DNA of 64,000 nucleotides from Nothopassalora personata. Taxonomy: Eukaryota > Ascomycota > Dothideomycetes > Mycosphaerellales > Mycosphaerellaceae. The position numbers and the translations under genes are program-made. Positions 45,329 to 57,701 of this stretch are shown here, piece after piece. The first letter of the stretch is position 1. The number at the start of each line of letters is the position of its first letter. The notes beneath the pieces are model-generated. The model searched no databases. It saw only the letters and a program-made list of their open reading frames with translations, and was not told where the DNA came from. Where the stretch lies: contig CM066295.1 of the NCBI GenBank assembly GCA_033816765.1, positions 372,001 to 436,000 on the forward strand, in the 5' to 3' direction.

Positions 45329-48300
45329 TGTTAAAAGAGGTATATAAGGGGTATTTAGGCGAGGTAGCGGAAGAATAGTACTATGCTTAGATAGTAGAGA
45401 AGGACATAGTAGGATAGCGTGTATCTATGTACAGTAATACTTACTACCGGTGTGTATATATGTTAGATAGACTGCGTCTAACCTACTAGCTAGCGTTTAG
45501 GCAGTTACGTAATCCGATTATATAAGCCTAGAGTAGTATTGGATTAATACTACTTCCTAGATTACGTAACTATAGTTATATAACTAAAGTAGCCGTCTAC
45601 CTAGACACCTTCTTTTAAGACCGGATAACCTACAATTCTTAATACTCCTACTTAGGTTAGAAGGTCTCTAACAATCCCTATATAAGCTAGAGCTACCTTA
45701 TAAAGTTTTAAAACTACTAGCTATTAAGTAGCTTAGTTAGCCTATTAGTAACTATGTCCTTTATATAGTAGTACTCTACTATAATCTTCCTCTACTACTA
45801 GAGATATCTAATAAAGTTGTATATAACATTAATGTACTTTAACCTTTTATACATATAGGCATCTTTAATAAGTGTTAAAGCTACTTAGTTGTTACCTATA
45901 AGCTTTACTAGTCTTAGCTTATTAATAGTGCTCTTACTTACCTTTATGCTTAGTTAGAATAGACTATCTCTAATAAGCTCTAGGCACCTTATTTCTCTAA
46001 GGACTATAGTAAGAAACTGTAACTACTTCGTAGCTACATTTATAGCTATAAATTTAGCTTCTATTGGTAATGTTGCAATAGACTTCTACTTCCTACTTAT
46101 CTAGGATACTAGTGCTCTATAGAGCATCTATACAAATCCTAGGATTAAGACTCTATCTACCTTATCTATAGCATAATCTAAGTCTAAGTATCCCTAGAGT
46201 AAACATAATCCTCTCCTATATATTAAACTAAGGTCTAGGTATAATCTTAGGTATCTAGTTAGTTTCTTTAATGCCTTTATATGCTACTTTAAGGGATTAG
46301 CAACATATAAGCTAATTCTTCTAAGGGGAAAAGCTAAGTTTAGTCTTATTATTGTTATAGGCTATATCTAGGTACTATTATAGCTCTAGTATTCCTATTT
46401 ATTACACCTCTTATCTATTTTAGCTATAGGCTTTAAGTCCTTATAGCTGTCTATAGGTGATTAGGTTAGAGTAGCCTTCTCTCTATTTATGCTTATTTTA
46501 GTAAGGTTGTTTTAGACATAGTGTCCTTAGTTAAGTTTTAGAGTCCCTTAGGATCTGTCCCTTATAATTCTTATACTAAGGATCTTATTAGGTTCCCTAA
46601 GGTCTTTAATCTTAAAAACCTTTCTAAATTTAGCCTTAAACTACTAAACATCTAATAGCTTTAGAGCTGTAATAGGTATGTTATCTATATAAGTAAGAAC
46701 TATAATGTTTCTCTCTCTATAGATAAGGAGGTATAGATCTACTTATAACTAAGTAAATCTAATCTATTCTAGCTCTGCAACATAGAGCTTATTCTAGTCT
46801 CTAACTACTTACTTAAGTCTATATAAGCTTCTAAGGACCTTAAGGACTATGTTTAGTAGAACCTTAACTCCTAGAGGTAGGATTATATAGATGTCTTTAA
46901 GAAGGCTACTTTTAGTAAAGCATTGTTTATATTAATCTAGTGTATCTTAAGATCCTTCTTATAAACTATAGCTATAAAAACCCTAAGGGTGTTATGTCTA
47001 ATAGTTAGTATAAAGGTCTCTTTAAAGTCTATACTATATTCCTATAAAAAGCCTCTTATAACTAGTCTTACCTTGAACTTTTCAATAGCTCTACTAATTA
47101 TTCTTTTTATATTAAAGACCTACCTAGATGTTACTAAGTTTGTACCCTTTAGTAGTATAACTAGTTCCTAGGTGTTGTTACTTTCTAAGGCAATAAGTTC
47201 TTTCTAGATTGCCTCTTTCTATATGTGTCCCTATTTAGGGTCTCCTACTGCTACCTTATAGGACTTTAGGATTAGCACTTCCTACTAATAGGCTATAGCC
47301 TGCCTAATAGTAGCAAATGTATACTCTTCTACATTATTTAAGATTTCCTTAACCTAGCTTATAGATAGATTGAGATAAAACATCTAAGCAATTAATGCTC
47401 TATAATGCTTAGCCTTATGCTCTAAGTTATATTTATCTTTATCCCCCCTTAACCTCTTATTGCCTACAACTTAAGGTAGCTATTAAGGTAGATTATCTTA
47501 AGTAATCTTATTTCTATTTTCTTTTAGAGCTTCTTCCCTAAACTTCTAGTACTCTCTAATATTCTTTAGAGGTAGGGGAAGATGCATAAACAATAGTTTA
47601 GCTTATAGTAGTAGTTCTAATAACTTAGGCTCCTATAGGGGATATCCGGCCTAGGCTAGATATTTATTAGCCGGCTAAACTCCGGCTTTAGTAGCCTAGG
47701 GATATCTAGCCTAGGCTAGATATTGCATTGGCCTCCTAATAGGATTGCGCTATAGTACTTTATTTAACTAGTTAGTAAAGGTAACACTAAGATTTATATT
47801 ACCCCCCTTCTTATTCTTAAACTAGTTAACTTAGCTATAGGCCTTAATAGTCTTTATGTCTAGCTCCTAGAACAGCTATTGCTTTATAGTATTCTTAGAA
47901 TATCCTATAAATATAGCTTCTTTTCCTCTATTTATTAGTTTGTCTTTTCTTAAGCCTTAAGGTTAGGATCTCGGGTTAATATAGACTATAGCTTTATATC
48001 CCTAGACACGCAAATAGTTAACTGATAGTACCTAGCTAGTAAAGGCTTCTTTAGGGGAAAGAGTAATACTATTAATAATTAGCCTATTTAGTAGTCTGTT
48101 TCTAACTATAGTTTAAGCTTATAGAGCTTTAGGCTAGAACTTAACTAGCATCTTTAAGTCTTTAAGCATAGCTCTTACTATGTTCTCTAAGGCTTAAATT
48201 AACCTTTCTATAGGTCTATTTTAAAGTGAGTTATAGGCATTAGCTAAATCTATCTAAATGCTATACTCCTTCTCCTACTGTTTTAGTAAGGATAGAATCT

Positions 48301-51008
48301 CCCTTGTACTATTACTCCTTACTATAGATAGAAAACATCTTGACTTTATTTCTACCTAAGATTTCCATTCCTACAGAACTGTAGGAGCATTACTCCTAGC
48401 CCTTAGGGGGTATGTCTATTTCTTCCTAGAGAAGTTGTCTATAATCTTAAGCTAGTACTTGTATCCTAGTCTTGAGACTACACCCTAAAATAGCCTATAG
48501 ATATTAATAGAGATAAGGGCTAGCCTTTCTCCTTTTCTCTCTATAGTAGCTCCCTTAAACTTTCTAATATTAATAAGTGAGTATACTTTACAATTATAAT
48601 GTTTAGAGGGAATAGGAATAGGATCTTTCTTATTAGTAACTCTATATAGGTTTCTTAGTAGTCCCTTACTAAGGTGTACATATCTTCTATACTATAGCTC
48701 CTACTAATCTTTAGACTTAGTAGCTGCTATAGTAAACTTATCTATGTCCTAAGATAGCATTGCCTAGGTAAAAGACTTAATCTGTTTAGAGATACTATAG
48801 ATAAATAGAACCCCTCCTTTTATCTTTATCTAGACAACTAGTTTACTAGAAAGGGATTTAAGGGTGAAACTAGGTAGTTAAATAGCAAACTAGTACCGAA
48901 ACTAATTCTATAAAATAAGACTAACTCTAAGACTAGGAACAAACAAGACATTCTCTAAGACAATCTACTTCCTAGAAGGGCCCCCTATTACTACACTCCT
49001 TATATGTGTAGCTTGTAGGAAGCTACCCCTAACCTTAATCTACTTCCTCTATAATAGAGGTTTTAGGGACCTAAAAAGTAAATCTTAGTCGGTTATATAG
49101 GATAAAGTATAAGAGTTAAGTAACTACTCTAAGGAGGGGTACTTGCCTTTAGTTTCGATAGTTAAATAGGTAACCTCATTAACCTTATTATCTTTAGAAG
49201 GTGTTTTACTATCTAATAATAGTAGCTAATCTTCTTAGGTTATATAAGCTCTAGCTAGTTTTCTAGATAAGAACTTCTTCTTATTTATATTCCTTATCTC
49301 TTCTACTATACTCTTAATTACCTCTAGGACGTTATGGATTTTAGGTGATATTAATCTTCTTCTCCTAGGAGGTAATAATTGTCTCTTAGTAATAGAGTAG
49401 TAGGTTCCTCTATTAGTAGTAGGGTATGTACCTCTACTAGGCTTATCCTTATTCCTAACAGCTTGCTTAGTAAAAGAAAGCTTAGGGCATCTTAATATAA
49501 AATGTTTACCTCTATAAAGGTGACAATTTATTCCTCCCTAAAAGCTAGACTTTACTAGCATAGCTATTTCTTAGTAGGTAATATCTAGTCTTAATTTATA
49601 TGCCTCTAGTAGTTGTAGACAATCTTTATATAATAGGCCTAGTTAGGCTAGGATAGTGTTATTAGTTTTAAGATACACCTTAGGCAAGGATTAAAGTAGA
49701 TGCTTTAGCTTTCTTATAGGCTCTTTATAGTAAGCCTCTACTAGATCTACTTTAGCAATCCTTCTTATAAGGTTACTAAGGTAAGCCTAGGCTTGCCTAA
49801 TTGTTATGTCCTCTATTATTTTAAAGTTGATTAGTTCTTAAATAACTGCTATAGCATATGTAGTATAAACCTTACTATACTTTACCTACATCTTGGTCTA
49901 GATTTCCCCGGCTAGCTAGGTCTCTAACACTTTATTAAGGTTATTAGATAAAAGGTAGATAAGAATCTTATATCTAGCCTTTATATTAGCTTTCCTACTA
50001 GCTAGACTATGAATTAATGCATTTAGTCTACTACTAGCAGCTAATAGCTCTAATTTAAAGAGTAGTATAGAGCTATAGGTATATAAGAGTAGCTAGCTAC
50101 TATCTACTACCTAAAGCAAATCTTTAGACTTAAGATGTGTCTTTATGTATATAAACTATAGTCTCTAGTTATCCTTAGCTAGGATAGGTGTAGCCCTCTT
50201 CCTACTAATGTTACTGTTTCTAGATTTAAGCTCTATGTTTCTTTTGTAATATAGGCAGTAGGTCGGCTGCCTATAGAAGGAAAGAACGGTAGGTCGGTCG
50301 GTTAGTAGATATAGATAGGGAGCTATCTATAGGGAAGGGAAAGATTCGACAATTGATATCTAGCCTAAGCTAGATACTGTTAGTAGTGGATCTAAGACTC
50401 TTCAACTCTCTCTTAGTAGAACAATTTTAGTTAATAGAGACTCTCTAGTCTCGATATAACTCTTCCTAGTAAGCTCGCCTACTTTTCTAAGGTATTAACA
50501 TAGGCTCTATAACGTAGGAGTCTAATAGTGTCTCACTAGGCACTTTTACGACTAATATGCACTATTAATCTATAACACTTCCTATATAATGCGGAGGCGG
50601 CCTCTAGTCTACCCTTCCTTTTAATCCCGTAGAGAAATAACTATAATACGACTATACTATAAGGATAGGCTAAACTGTAAAACCCGGGCTTATAACCTAT
50701 TAAAAGAGGTATATAAGGGGTATTTAGGCAAGGTAGCGGAAGGATAGTACTATGCTTAGACAGTAGAGAAGGACATAGTAGGATAGCGTGTATCTATGTA
50801 TAGTATACTACCGGTTTATATGTGTGTTAGATAGACTGCGTCTAACCTACTAGCTAGCGTTTAGGCAGTTACGTAATCCGATTACATAAGCCTAGAGTAG
50901 TGTTAGATTAACACTACTTCCTAGATCACGTAACTATAGTTACATAACTAAAGTAGCCGTCTACCTAGACAACTTCTTTTAAGACCGGATAACCTACAAT
51001 TCTTAACA
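45329..51008 (-). mobile_element. Cop-2: second Ty1/copia family (5680 bp)
   Basis: LTRs at 45329-45644 (316 bp) and 50698-51008 (311 bp), beginning TGTTAAAAGAGG / TATTAAAAGAGG and ending AATA / AACA. Imperfect duplication TAACC (45324-45328) / TAACT (51009-51013), explicable by mutation. Minus-strand copia order with RT box YIDN (46691-46680) and RNase H RK-KSIATLPIEAKFIAI (about 46110-46040). The same primer site GGTTATAAGCCCGGG as Cop-1 is next to the 5' LTR. More strongly RIPed than Cop-1. Confidence 0.9.
45645..50697 (-). pseudogene. Cop-2 gag-pol remnant
   Basis: Right to left: gag about 50250-49550, integrase about 48900-47880, RT about 47650-46550, RNase H about 46450-45700. Short palindromic repeats (47642-47663, 47702-47723, 50356-50377) interrupt it. 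The 60-codon + frame at 46989-47171 is a shadow. Confidence 0.7.
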
Positions 51009-51307
51009 TAACTGAATGCTATACTCATCCTCTTAAGAAGGTAGTAGTAAAGATAGGCTTAAGGTTCTTAGGTATAGAGTTAAATAAGAAGTACATATCT
51101 ATCTAAGAGACCTAAGTGTCGAACTTGTCTCGGTCGCTATAGTAGTATTCTAGCTTACTAACCTTAAGGGTGTCGTTACCTATATAAGTAGCTAAGGTAT
51201 TAATAGCATCGTTCGCGGTCTAAGGTCGTCGGGCTCTACTTACTTTACTAGGGGCGGGTGTTTCCCGTTTACTCTATTGGTCTCCTATCGTAGAGGGCGT
51301 TTAAAGC

Positions 51308-51770
51308 TGTTAGATTTAGTATAACCTAATAATATTATAAGTTAAGAAGACAAGCTTAATCGGGTTTGTTCTCGGGCCGATAGGAAGTTAAGGGAGAGTA
51401 ATAAAGCAGTAGCTGTCTTATCTTATAAAGACTAAGTAGCAGTAAGGTAGAGGTTAGGTTATAGTGTATTCTAAATAGTAATATTGAATAGTAAGTTAAA
51501 CGCCTCGAAACTATAAGGGATTCTTAGCGTTCCTAAATATAAAGGAGATTATTATTAATCTGCTCTAATCTATTAATCTGTTTTATAGATTATATGGAGC
51601 AATAGATTAGTTAGCGTCGTGCTCTATTCTAATCTGTTAATCTTTCTTATAGGTCTCGTAGAGTAACAGATTACTCTATAGTAGCTGTGCCTTTTTAGCT
51701 ATAGTTACGCCTACTTAACTATAGAGGCTCTAATTAGTCGCTAAACATTAGCTTAATCTAACCCGTAATA
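51308..51770 (-). repeat. 5' LTR of Ty3-C; self-priming site at 51304-51296
   Basis: 463 bp. On the minus strand the flank reads TTAAACGCC (51304-51296), and the same nonamer is on the other strand in the LTR (51496-51504), 38 nt from a TATATTTA box (51541-51534). Confidence 0.85.
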
Positions 51771-51775
51771 GTAAG

Positions 51776-53787
51776 CGACGCTATCTACTATATAGCGCCT
51801 ATAGGTAGGCCGTTAGTAATTCTAGGTAGGTCCTAGCGGTATCGTAGTCGGATTATAAAGGCCGATAAGGATAACTAGTAGTTCTACGGTACCGAGACGC
51901 CTACGATTTAGTAGCGTAACGTACGCGAGTTTTTTAAGAATCTTAAAAGCTTAAAGTAGGTATATACAATAAGTATTTAGGTTATTACTATAGTAGTATC
52001 TAAAGTAGAGAGTCCTTTATAGCCTAAAGAGTTTATAGACTTCCGAGATATATACGTACCTAATAAATAGGCGAAGCGTAAGATACCTAAAGGGGTTAAG
52101 TATACAATTAATCTCGTAGAAGGAAAGAAACCCCCCTTTAAGCCGCTATACTACTAGTTCTTAGCTAAGCCAGAGGTCTTAAAGGAACACCTTACGTAAG
52201 TAATAGAGAAGGGATAGATTAGGCGATCCGTAAGCGAGGCGGGTACGCCTATCCTATTCGTACTAAAGAAGAACGGTACTCTTAGGCTCTATATAGATTA
52301 TAGAGGCCTAAATAAGATTATAGTAAAGAACCAATACCTACTACCCCTAATTAGCGAGACATTAGATAGCCTATAGGGCGCGAGGCTCTTTACTATAATA
52401 ACCTAAAGGATACCTACTATCGTATTCCTATTAAGCGAGGAGACGAGTAGAAGACTACGTTTCGTACGCAATATAATTACTATAAGTACCTAGTAATACC
52501 TTTTAGGTTAACTAACGTACTAGCTACATTTTAGGGGTACATTAATAAGGCCCTTACTAGGTTAGTAGATAACATCTACGTAGTCTACCTAGATAACATT
52601 CTTATCTATAGCGTAACGCGTAAGGAGTACGTACGAGCCGTACGCGCGGTACTAGAGAGGCTACGAAAGTTCGCCCTATTTACGAACCTAAAGAAGTGTA
52701 GCTTCTTCTAGGAGAATGCCGAGTTCCTAGAATTTATCGTAAGTGTTGTAGGCGTATCGATAGATAGGAGTAGGGTAGCCGTAATCGAGGAATAGCCTAC
52801 GCCTACGAGTTTTTATAAGGTTTAATCCTTCCTAGGATTCTATAACTTCTATAGGCGCTTTATAGAAGGTACTTAAGGATTACTAAGCTACTAATAGACC
52901 TACTAAAGGGATATAAGAATAGTAAGAAGTAAGGACCCCTTATATAGTCTACTTACGAGGAGTAAGCGTTCTAGTAGCTAAAAGCTAGGTTCCTTAGAGT
53001 ACCTATCCTAAGGTACTTCGACCCTACGTTACGTACGCGGGTTTAAACGGACGCCTCGGGTTTTACGATTATAGGTATTATCTCTTAGCTATTTAGTACT
53101 AAGTAGTATCTAATCGCCTTCTATTCTCGTAAGATAATACCTACTAAGTATAACTACTAGACCTATAACTAGGAACTACTAGTAGTAGTAGAGGTATTTA
53201 AGTATTAGCGACTATACCTCGAAGGCGTATTATATACAGTTTAGGTACTAGTTAACTATATAAACCTATAGGGTTTTATATTAGTAAAGTAGCTAAATAG
53301 GAGGTAAGCTCGATAGGTAACATTCCTACAATCTTTTAACTTTATAGTAGAGTATAGGCTAGGGAAGAGTAACCTAGCCAATACGCTATCGCGACGTAGT
53401 AACTACGTATACGTAGCGTAGTAGACGTTAAACTTACTTCCTACCTTATAAAGTAAGCTATCTTTCTAGAAGGAATCCCTACTTAGAGAGGACGAGCCTA
53501 TAGTAAGGCGCGCGACCGCTACCTACTAGAGAATATAGGATATAATAGCGCGATAGTAGTAGTAGGAGCCTACGAGCCGTAGGGGACCCGATCGCTACCC
53601 GTAAGAGTATATACTATAATAATATAAGGCGGCTTAGGTAAGCTACTCTTACTACTAATAGAAATCGTATAGGGGAGAGACGATAGGTACGTTATATACT
53701 TATCGTAGGCGCCTAGCGAAGGCGACGCTAAGGATTAGTATATAAAGGGCGGATTAGTCTATAGTAGAAACACGATTATAGTAAGAC
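51776..53787 (+). pseudogene. Ty3-E protease end, RT, RNase H and spacer, truncated before integrase
   Basis: Collinear with Ty3-D. RT about 52110-52780 with box YLDNILIY at 52586-52609; RNase H about 53030-53260. A frame gap near 52398 suggests a small deletion. Ends abruptly at the host junction. Confidence 0.82.
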
Positions 53788-55055
53788 GTAATGGGAGACG
53801 AGGACCTGGCAACAATCATGGTGGGCAGACACTAGCAACCCCCAAAGGACGGAGCTAACGTTTCGCAGATGATGCATGCAACGAAAAGATCACCATAACT
53901 CAGATCGTGAAGTCTGAGGCGATGTATGCAAAACAGCCCATCGAAGTGACATGCGATGAAAAAGCTTGGACTCAAGCTTGTGCACACTACTATTCCGTCG
54001 CACACGCAGATCCGAACAATCAAGGAAGTTTAAAGTTCACTTGCGAAGACAACAACATCAGAATCGATCAAAGTTATACTTCCGACTAGTACGACTCCCA
54101 TAACACTATCTGGAGAGATTTCAGAGATAAGGACTATGTGTTCGCTGGTATCAATGGCAAGAATCAGAAGAAGGATCTCGAATGCGACGCAGACGAATGG
54201 CCACCCGCATACTTTGTTCCTGAATCTGGAGTGGGAAAGCCAGAATGGGACCAGAAAATCCGCTGGATTCCGCGAGAAGAGAATCGTGGAGTTGCCACCT
54301 TGTGGAACTCCTTCTGTGCAGATCACGATGGCGGGCAGTATAACGGCCAGAGAGAGCGCGGCCCCAAGAGGAACCCGCGTAACAACAAGATCACGGAAGA
54401 CCTGCACGACTTCAGCACCGTACCCATCAACACCAAGCTGTTGAAAGATGGCAAGCTCCCCAAGTCCAGGACTATCGACGGTGGCAAGGGAACCATTACG
54501 GCCATTTATGACGTCCTGACTTATACTAGAGCTGTGTTCGAAATGCAGTTCAAGTGGTACGATAATACGCCTTCGAGAGACAATAATTAGCTGCTTGAAA
54601 GTAATCCCTGCTGGCCGAGAGACATCGCACCTGATGATCCTGGATTCCTTCTTTTGGGTAATGATCCATGGTACAAAGACCATCCCTTGGCAAGCAACAC
54701 CGTGGCCTCATACGCCAACATACCCAGTAGATCGAGGTTCGACGAAGCAAACGGCGCCCGTGTGCAAAGGGGTCTGCCGCAAGTCGACGACCTCAATGTG
54801 CCTGCTGCAGATTCTCCAGGGGCCAAAGCTCCCAAGACAGCAACCCCACCCGCTGAACGACGGAGACGCCGCGAAAGACTCGAGCTTGTTGGGAGTCGCC
54901 TCGTACTTCGTGACGACGAGCTCAACGTAACACGACCTCTGACAAACGAAGAGATGATAAACAAGGAAGTGTATTGCCGGGCCGGCACGGTTGGCCTTCC
55001 GCTGGTTTTTTCAGAAACAGGCTTGTTTGTGCCTCGGCGACCAAGAAAATCCTAG
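53788..55055 (+). pseudogene. Truncated chitinase-type gene fragment (C-terminal domain) with three nonsense codons
   Basis: One + frame runs from the retroelement junction to TAG at 55053-55055, broken by TAA 53856-53858, TAG 54087-54089 and TAG 54588-54590. Each would be Gln (CAA/CAG) before a C-to-T change, i.e. RIP spreading from the repeats. The 5' end is missing. The central part (DLECDADEWPPAYFV, then REENRGVATLWNSFC, then DHDGGQ) resembles the Cys/Trp-rich C-terminal domain of secreted fungal GH18 chitinase/killer-toxin-like proteins (also NucA/NucB-like). The C-terminus is Arg/Pro-rich. The family call is from memory of the motif and is moderate; pseudogene status is firm. Confidence 0.6.
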
Positions 55056-55360
55056 ACTAGGCACTATTTTTTATTCGAGCCTACTTTTTAGGGGATATCG
55101 CGACGGAGGGTAGATAGCTCGGGGCTATAGTACTCATTGTTGTCGTTCATATCGACATGACGTCTTCGCTGCATCAAACCTCTGTATGGAATATTTGATT
55201 AGAAGCTCATGCATTTCGCCGAGGCCGTTCCGACTCCGATAGTTCTATTCGGCCGAATTCTGACTGCCGAGATGCTACTTCCTCTGCGATGTCGCCGTGC
55301 TACGATAACATTGCGAACGTAAAACTCCGACCGAGCACGAGAGAAGGCTCGGAATCTTCT
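55056..55360. promoter_or_regulatory. Upstream region of the Zn2Cys6 regulator gene
   Basis: No gene. The first part (55060-55130) is AT-rich and RIP-like; the second is normal. CCGAGGCCG at 55219-55227 equals the core of the site shared by the hydrolase and RraA/aminotransferase promoters, so autoregulation is possible. The minus frame over 55199-55549 is a shadow. Confidence 0.4.
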
Positions 55361-57597
55361 ATGACGGTATCCCAAAGCACCATCCGGACGACGGAAGCGC
55401 TGCCTCGCGCCCGAGCTCGGGCTGGCGGTCGGTTGAAGGCGTAAGTGCAGTCGCTGGAGGAGACGTTTCATTCGGGTTCTCGCGTTGATGGCATTGAAGT
55501 TGTCGCCGATGCCACTCGAGAAAGGTCCGATGCAATGGCGGCACCCCATGCGACAGCTGTCGCCGCTCCCGCAAAGAGAACGAGTGCGATTACGCTACGC
55601 CCGAGCGGCGGCGAACGCAGCAGCAGTCAGTGGCCGACTTCGATCAACATGTCGAACCAGCTGTGAACTGATACGTCTGTTGCACAGTGACAGTCGCCGC
55701 TCAGACGATGCACCAGCACAGCATGAGGAAGTCCAAAACCATGACACCAGTGGAGACGGCCCAAGCAGCACACCAGTAATTCATCGCGAAGCCCATCAAC
55801 CACGCGCTTCTCTGACCCGAGATCCTGCACTGCTTCATGGCCCGTGGTTTGTTAACATGGATGTGCCATACACTCCAATCTTGGTCGCCGAGTCATCTGA
55901 CTCTGCCTTTGCAACGCGATTTCGACAGACCATCTCCACTGACCAGCAGGACCATCTGCCCCGGATCGACTTTGTGAGCGACGACGACATCCTTGCACTG
56001 TCAGAGGCGGAGTGCATTTGGCCGAGCCCAGCCCGTGCTCATTTCCTCCTCGACACGGTGCTCAAACGTCTCGGACGCACCTATCATATCCTGTTACGCA
56101 ACGTGGTGCTCGAAGAACTCGAAGCACGCGTTCGTAGCCCGCATTCGACAGACTTGCTGACCAACACCAAGCTCCTGGCCGCGTTCGCGGTAGGCGAACT
56201 TTACGCGACTAGAACAAGGACGGGCAACGATACATTTCCTGGCCTCAGCTATTTTGCAAAAGCTACCAGAATTCTGCAGATTAGCCCCGAGAGGCCAGTG
56301 CTCGGGTTTATCGAAGTCAAACTACTACTTGCAAGTTCCATGTCTTTGAAGTCCCTTTGATCGCACACTGATAACCCGTACTCTGTAGTCTTTTTATTCC
56401 CTCTGCCTAAATCGACGACACTCGGCGTACTCTCTCGCCGGCCAAGCCGTAAGACTTGCAGTTGTGATGGGGCTGCACCTGGAAGTACCACCTGCAGTAT
56501 TGCCTGACCCGGCCTTACGAGAACACAGGCGCCGGCTGTGGTGGACGGCTTATACCTTCGACCGAATGTGGTCATCGAAGTTGGGCTTCCCGCACGCTGT
56601 CTCGGACGACGATGTGACAGTTGACCTTCCATCAGACCACTTGGAGCAGGGCGATACCACAGATTCACTGCATCCATCATTTTTCGCTGCCCGAGTTAGT
56701 CTCGCCAGATCGGCTTCCAGCATCATAACTTCAATATACGGACGGACATCACGAGACACGCGTCTGTCGGAAAAAGTACAATCTGTTTCCAGAGACCTGC
56801 GAGTGTGGATGGACAAGCTTCCAGAAGACTTGAAGATTGATGGCGCAGACCAGTACAGAATGGATCCTAGAGCCTGCTCCTTGCAACTACTATTCAATCA
56901 GGTAAAGTACCACCATCTCCTCTGAGCCGTTCGCACTCATGCCGGTCTGACGTCCGAGAAGCTCCTCATACTTGCAACAAGACCTGTCCTCTTGCATGTG
57001 CTCAAGACTCGCATCGCCAACCCCGACTCCGACATTGGCGTCCATAAATCTGCTTTAGGGCTAGCAGAGGCCTGTGTAACGTGCGCCCGTCACTCCTACA
57101 GCCTTTTGACAGACAAGTGGACCAACGGGTCTCTAATGCTTTTCGATTACTTCGACACTCAATACATCTTCTCGTCTTCGATCATCCTGGCCATCTCCTC
57201 ACTTTGGGAGAGGGAATCGAGTCATCTCGACCAAAACCGGGTAGAATGCATCACACATCTGCTTGCTCAGCTGAAGCAAAATGGGAACCTTCCTGCGGCA
57301 GAGTTTTGTCGGCATATAGATGCCATGCACCCATTAATGGCGGATCTCGAGTCCCGCTTGCGTGCTCAAATGCCACGTTATGCGACAGTGAACGAGCCAC
57401 CGACAGACCACTCTCTCGGGGCAACAGGTCGCAATCATGAGCTTGGGAGCACACAAATGGCTCAAGGCATTACTCTGATGGAGCCCTTTTTTCAGAATCT
57501 TCTAGCGCAGCCCGACGCAGAGCTCCAGTTCATCGACCAAGCGGACTTGCTGGATCTGGATCTTGGGCCACTGTGGCCAGACGTGACAAATTCATAG
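55361..57597 (+). CDS. Zn2Cys6 transcription factor with fungal_trans domain (five exons, 665 aa)
   Basis: Exons 55361-55440, 55500-55625, 55688-56330, 56389-56901, 56962-57597; all join in frame (1998 nt). Introns: 59 nt (GTAAGT...AAG), 62 nt (GTCAGT...CACAG, CTGAT branch), 58 nt (GC-AG type, GCAAGT...CTGATAAC...GTAG), 60 nt (GTAAAG...CTGAC...AAG). C28, C31, C38, C44, C47, C56 give CX2CX6CX5CX2CX8C with the usual basic RKVRCNGG. The middle region carries the fungal_trans signature RRRLWWTAYTFDRMW (from residue 330), then ILATRPVLLHVL. It would bind CGG half-sites as a nuclear dimer. It lies next to, and tail-to-tail with, the aldolase gene and probably controls this cluster (inference). Donor 2 is weak and donor 3 non-canonical, so those two junctions are the least certain. 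Confidence 0.85.
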
Positions 57598-57701
57598 CGT
57601 TGGAAGGTAGCCACCTGAGGACCTTATGACTAGCCAGTCTGCGCTCGCAGATTCCACCAGCATCGGCATTCTCCTACATGTCTGGCATTGATGCAACCGA
57701 C

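Larger units (their letters stand above)
27211..51770 (-). mobile_element. Ty3-C: chromovirus split by Cop-1, Ty3-D and Cop-2
   Basis: 463-bp LTRs at 27211-27673 and 51308-51770 (the right one ends ATA instead of ACA). Perfect duplication GTAAG at 27206-27210 and 51771-51775. Own pieces: 27211-30155, 35770-35963, 43098-45328, 51009-51770, about 6.1 kb in all. The insertions are each bounded by duplications: CCTTT, AGTAC and TAACC/TAACT. Compared with Ty3-B it lacks about 850 bp near 43747 (the end of the protease and the linker), an internal deletion. Confidence 0.92.
26492..53787 (+). mobile_element. Ty3-E: oldest element, both ends lost, interrupted by Ty3-A and Ty3-C
   Basis: Surviving pieces: 26492-27210 (gag end and protease) and 51771-53787 (protease end, RT, RNase H and spacer). 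The pieces join over the GTAAG duplication around Ty3-C (27206-27210 / 51771-51775), giving a sequence collinear with the reverse complement of Ty3-D (41400-42130 and then 39430-41400). The 3' part stops at about 53787, where Ty3-D would continue into the integrase, and host-type sequence begins. Confidence 0.85.
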
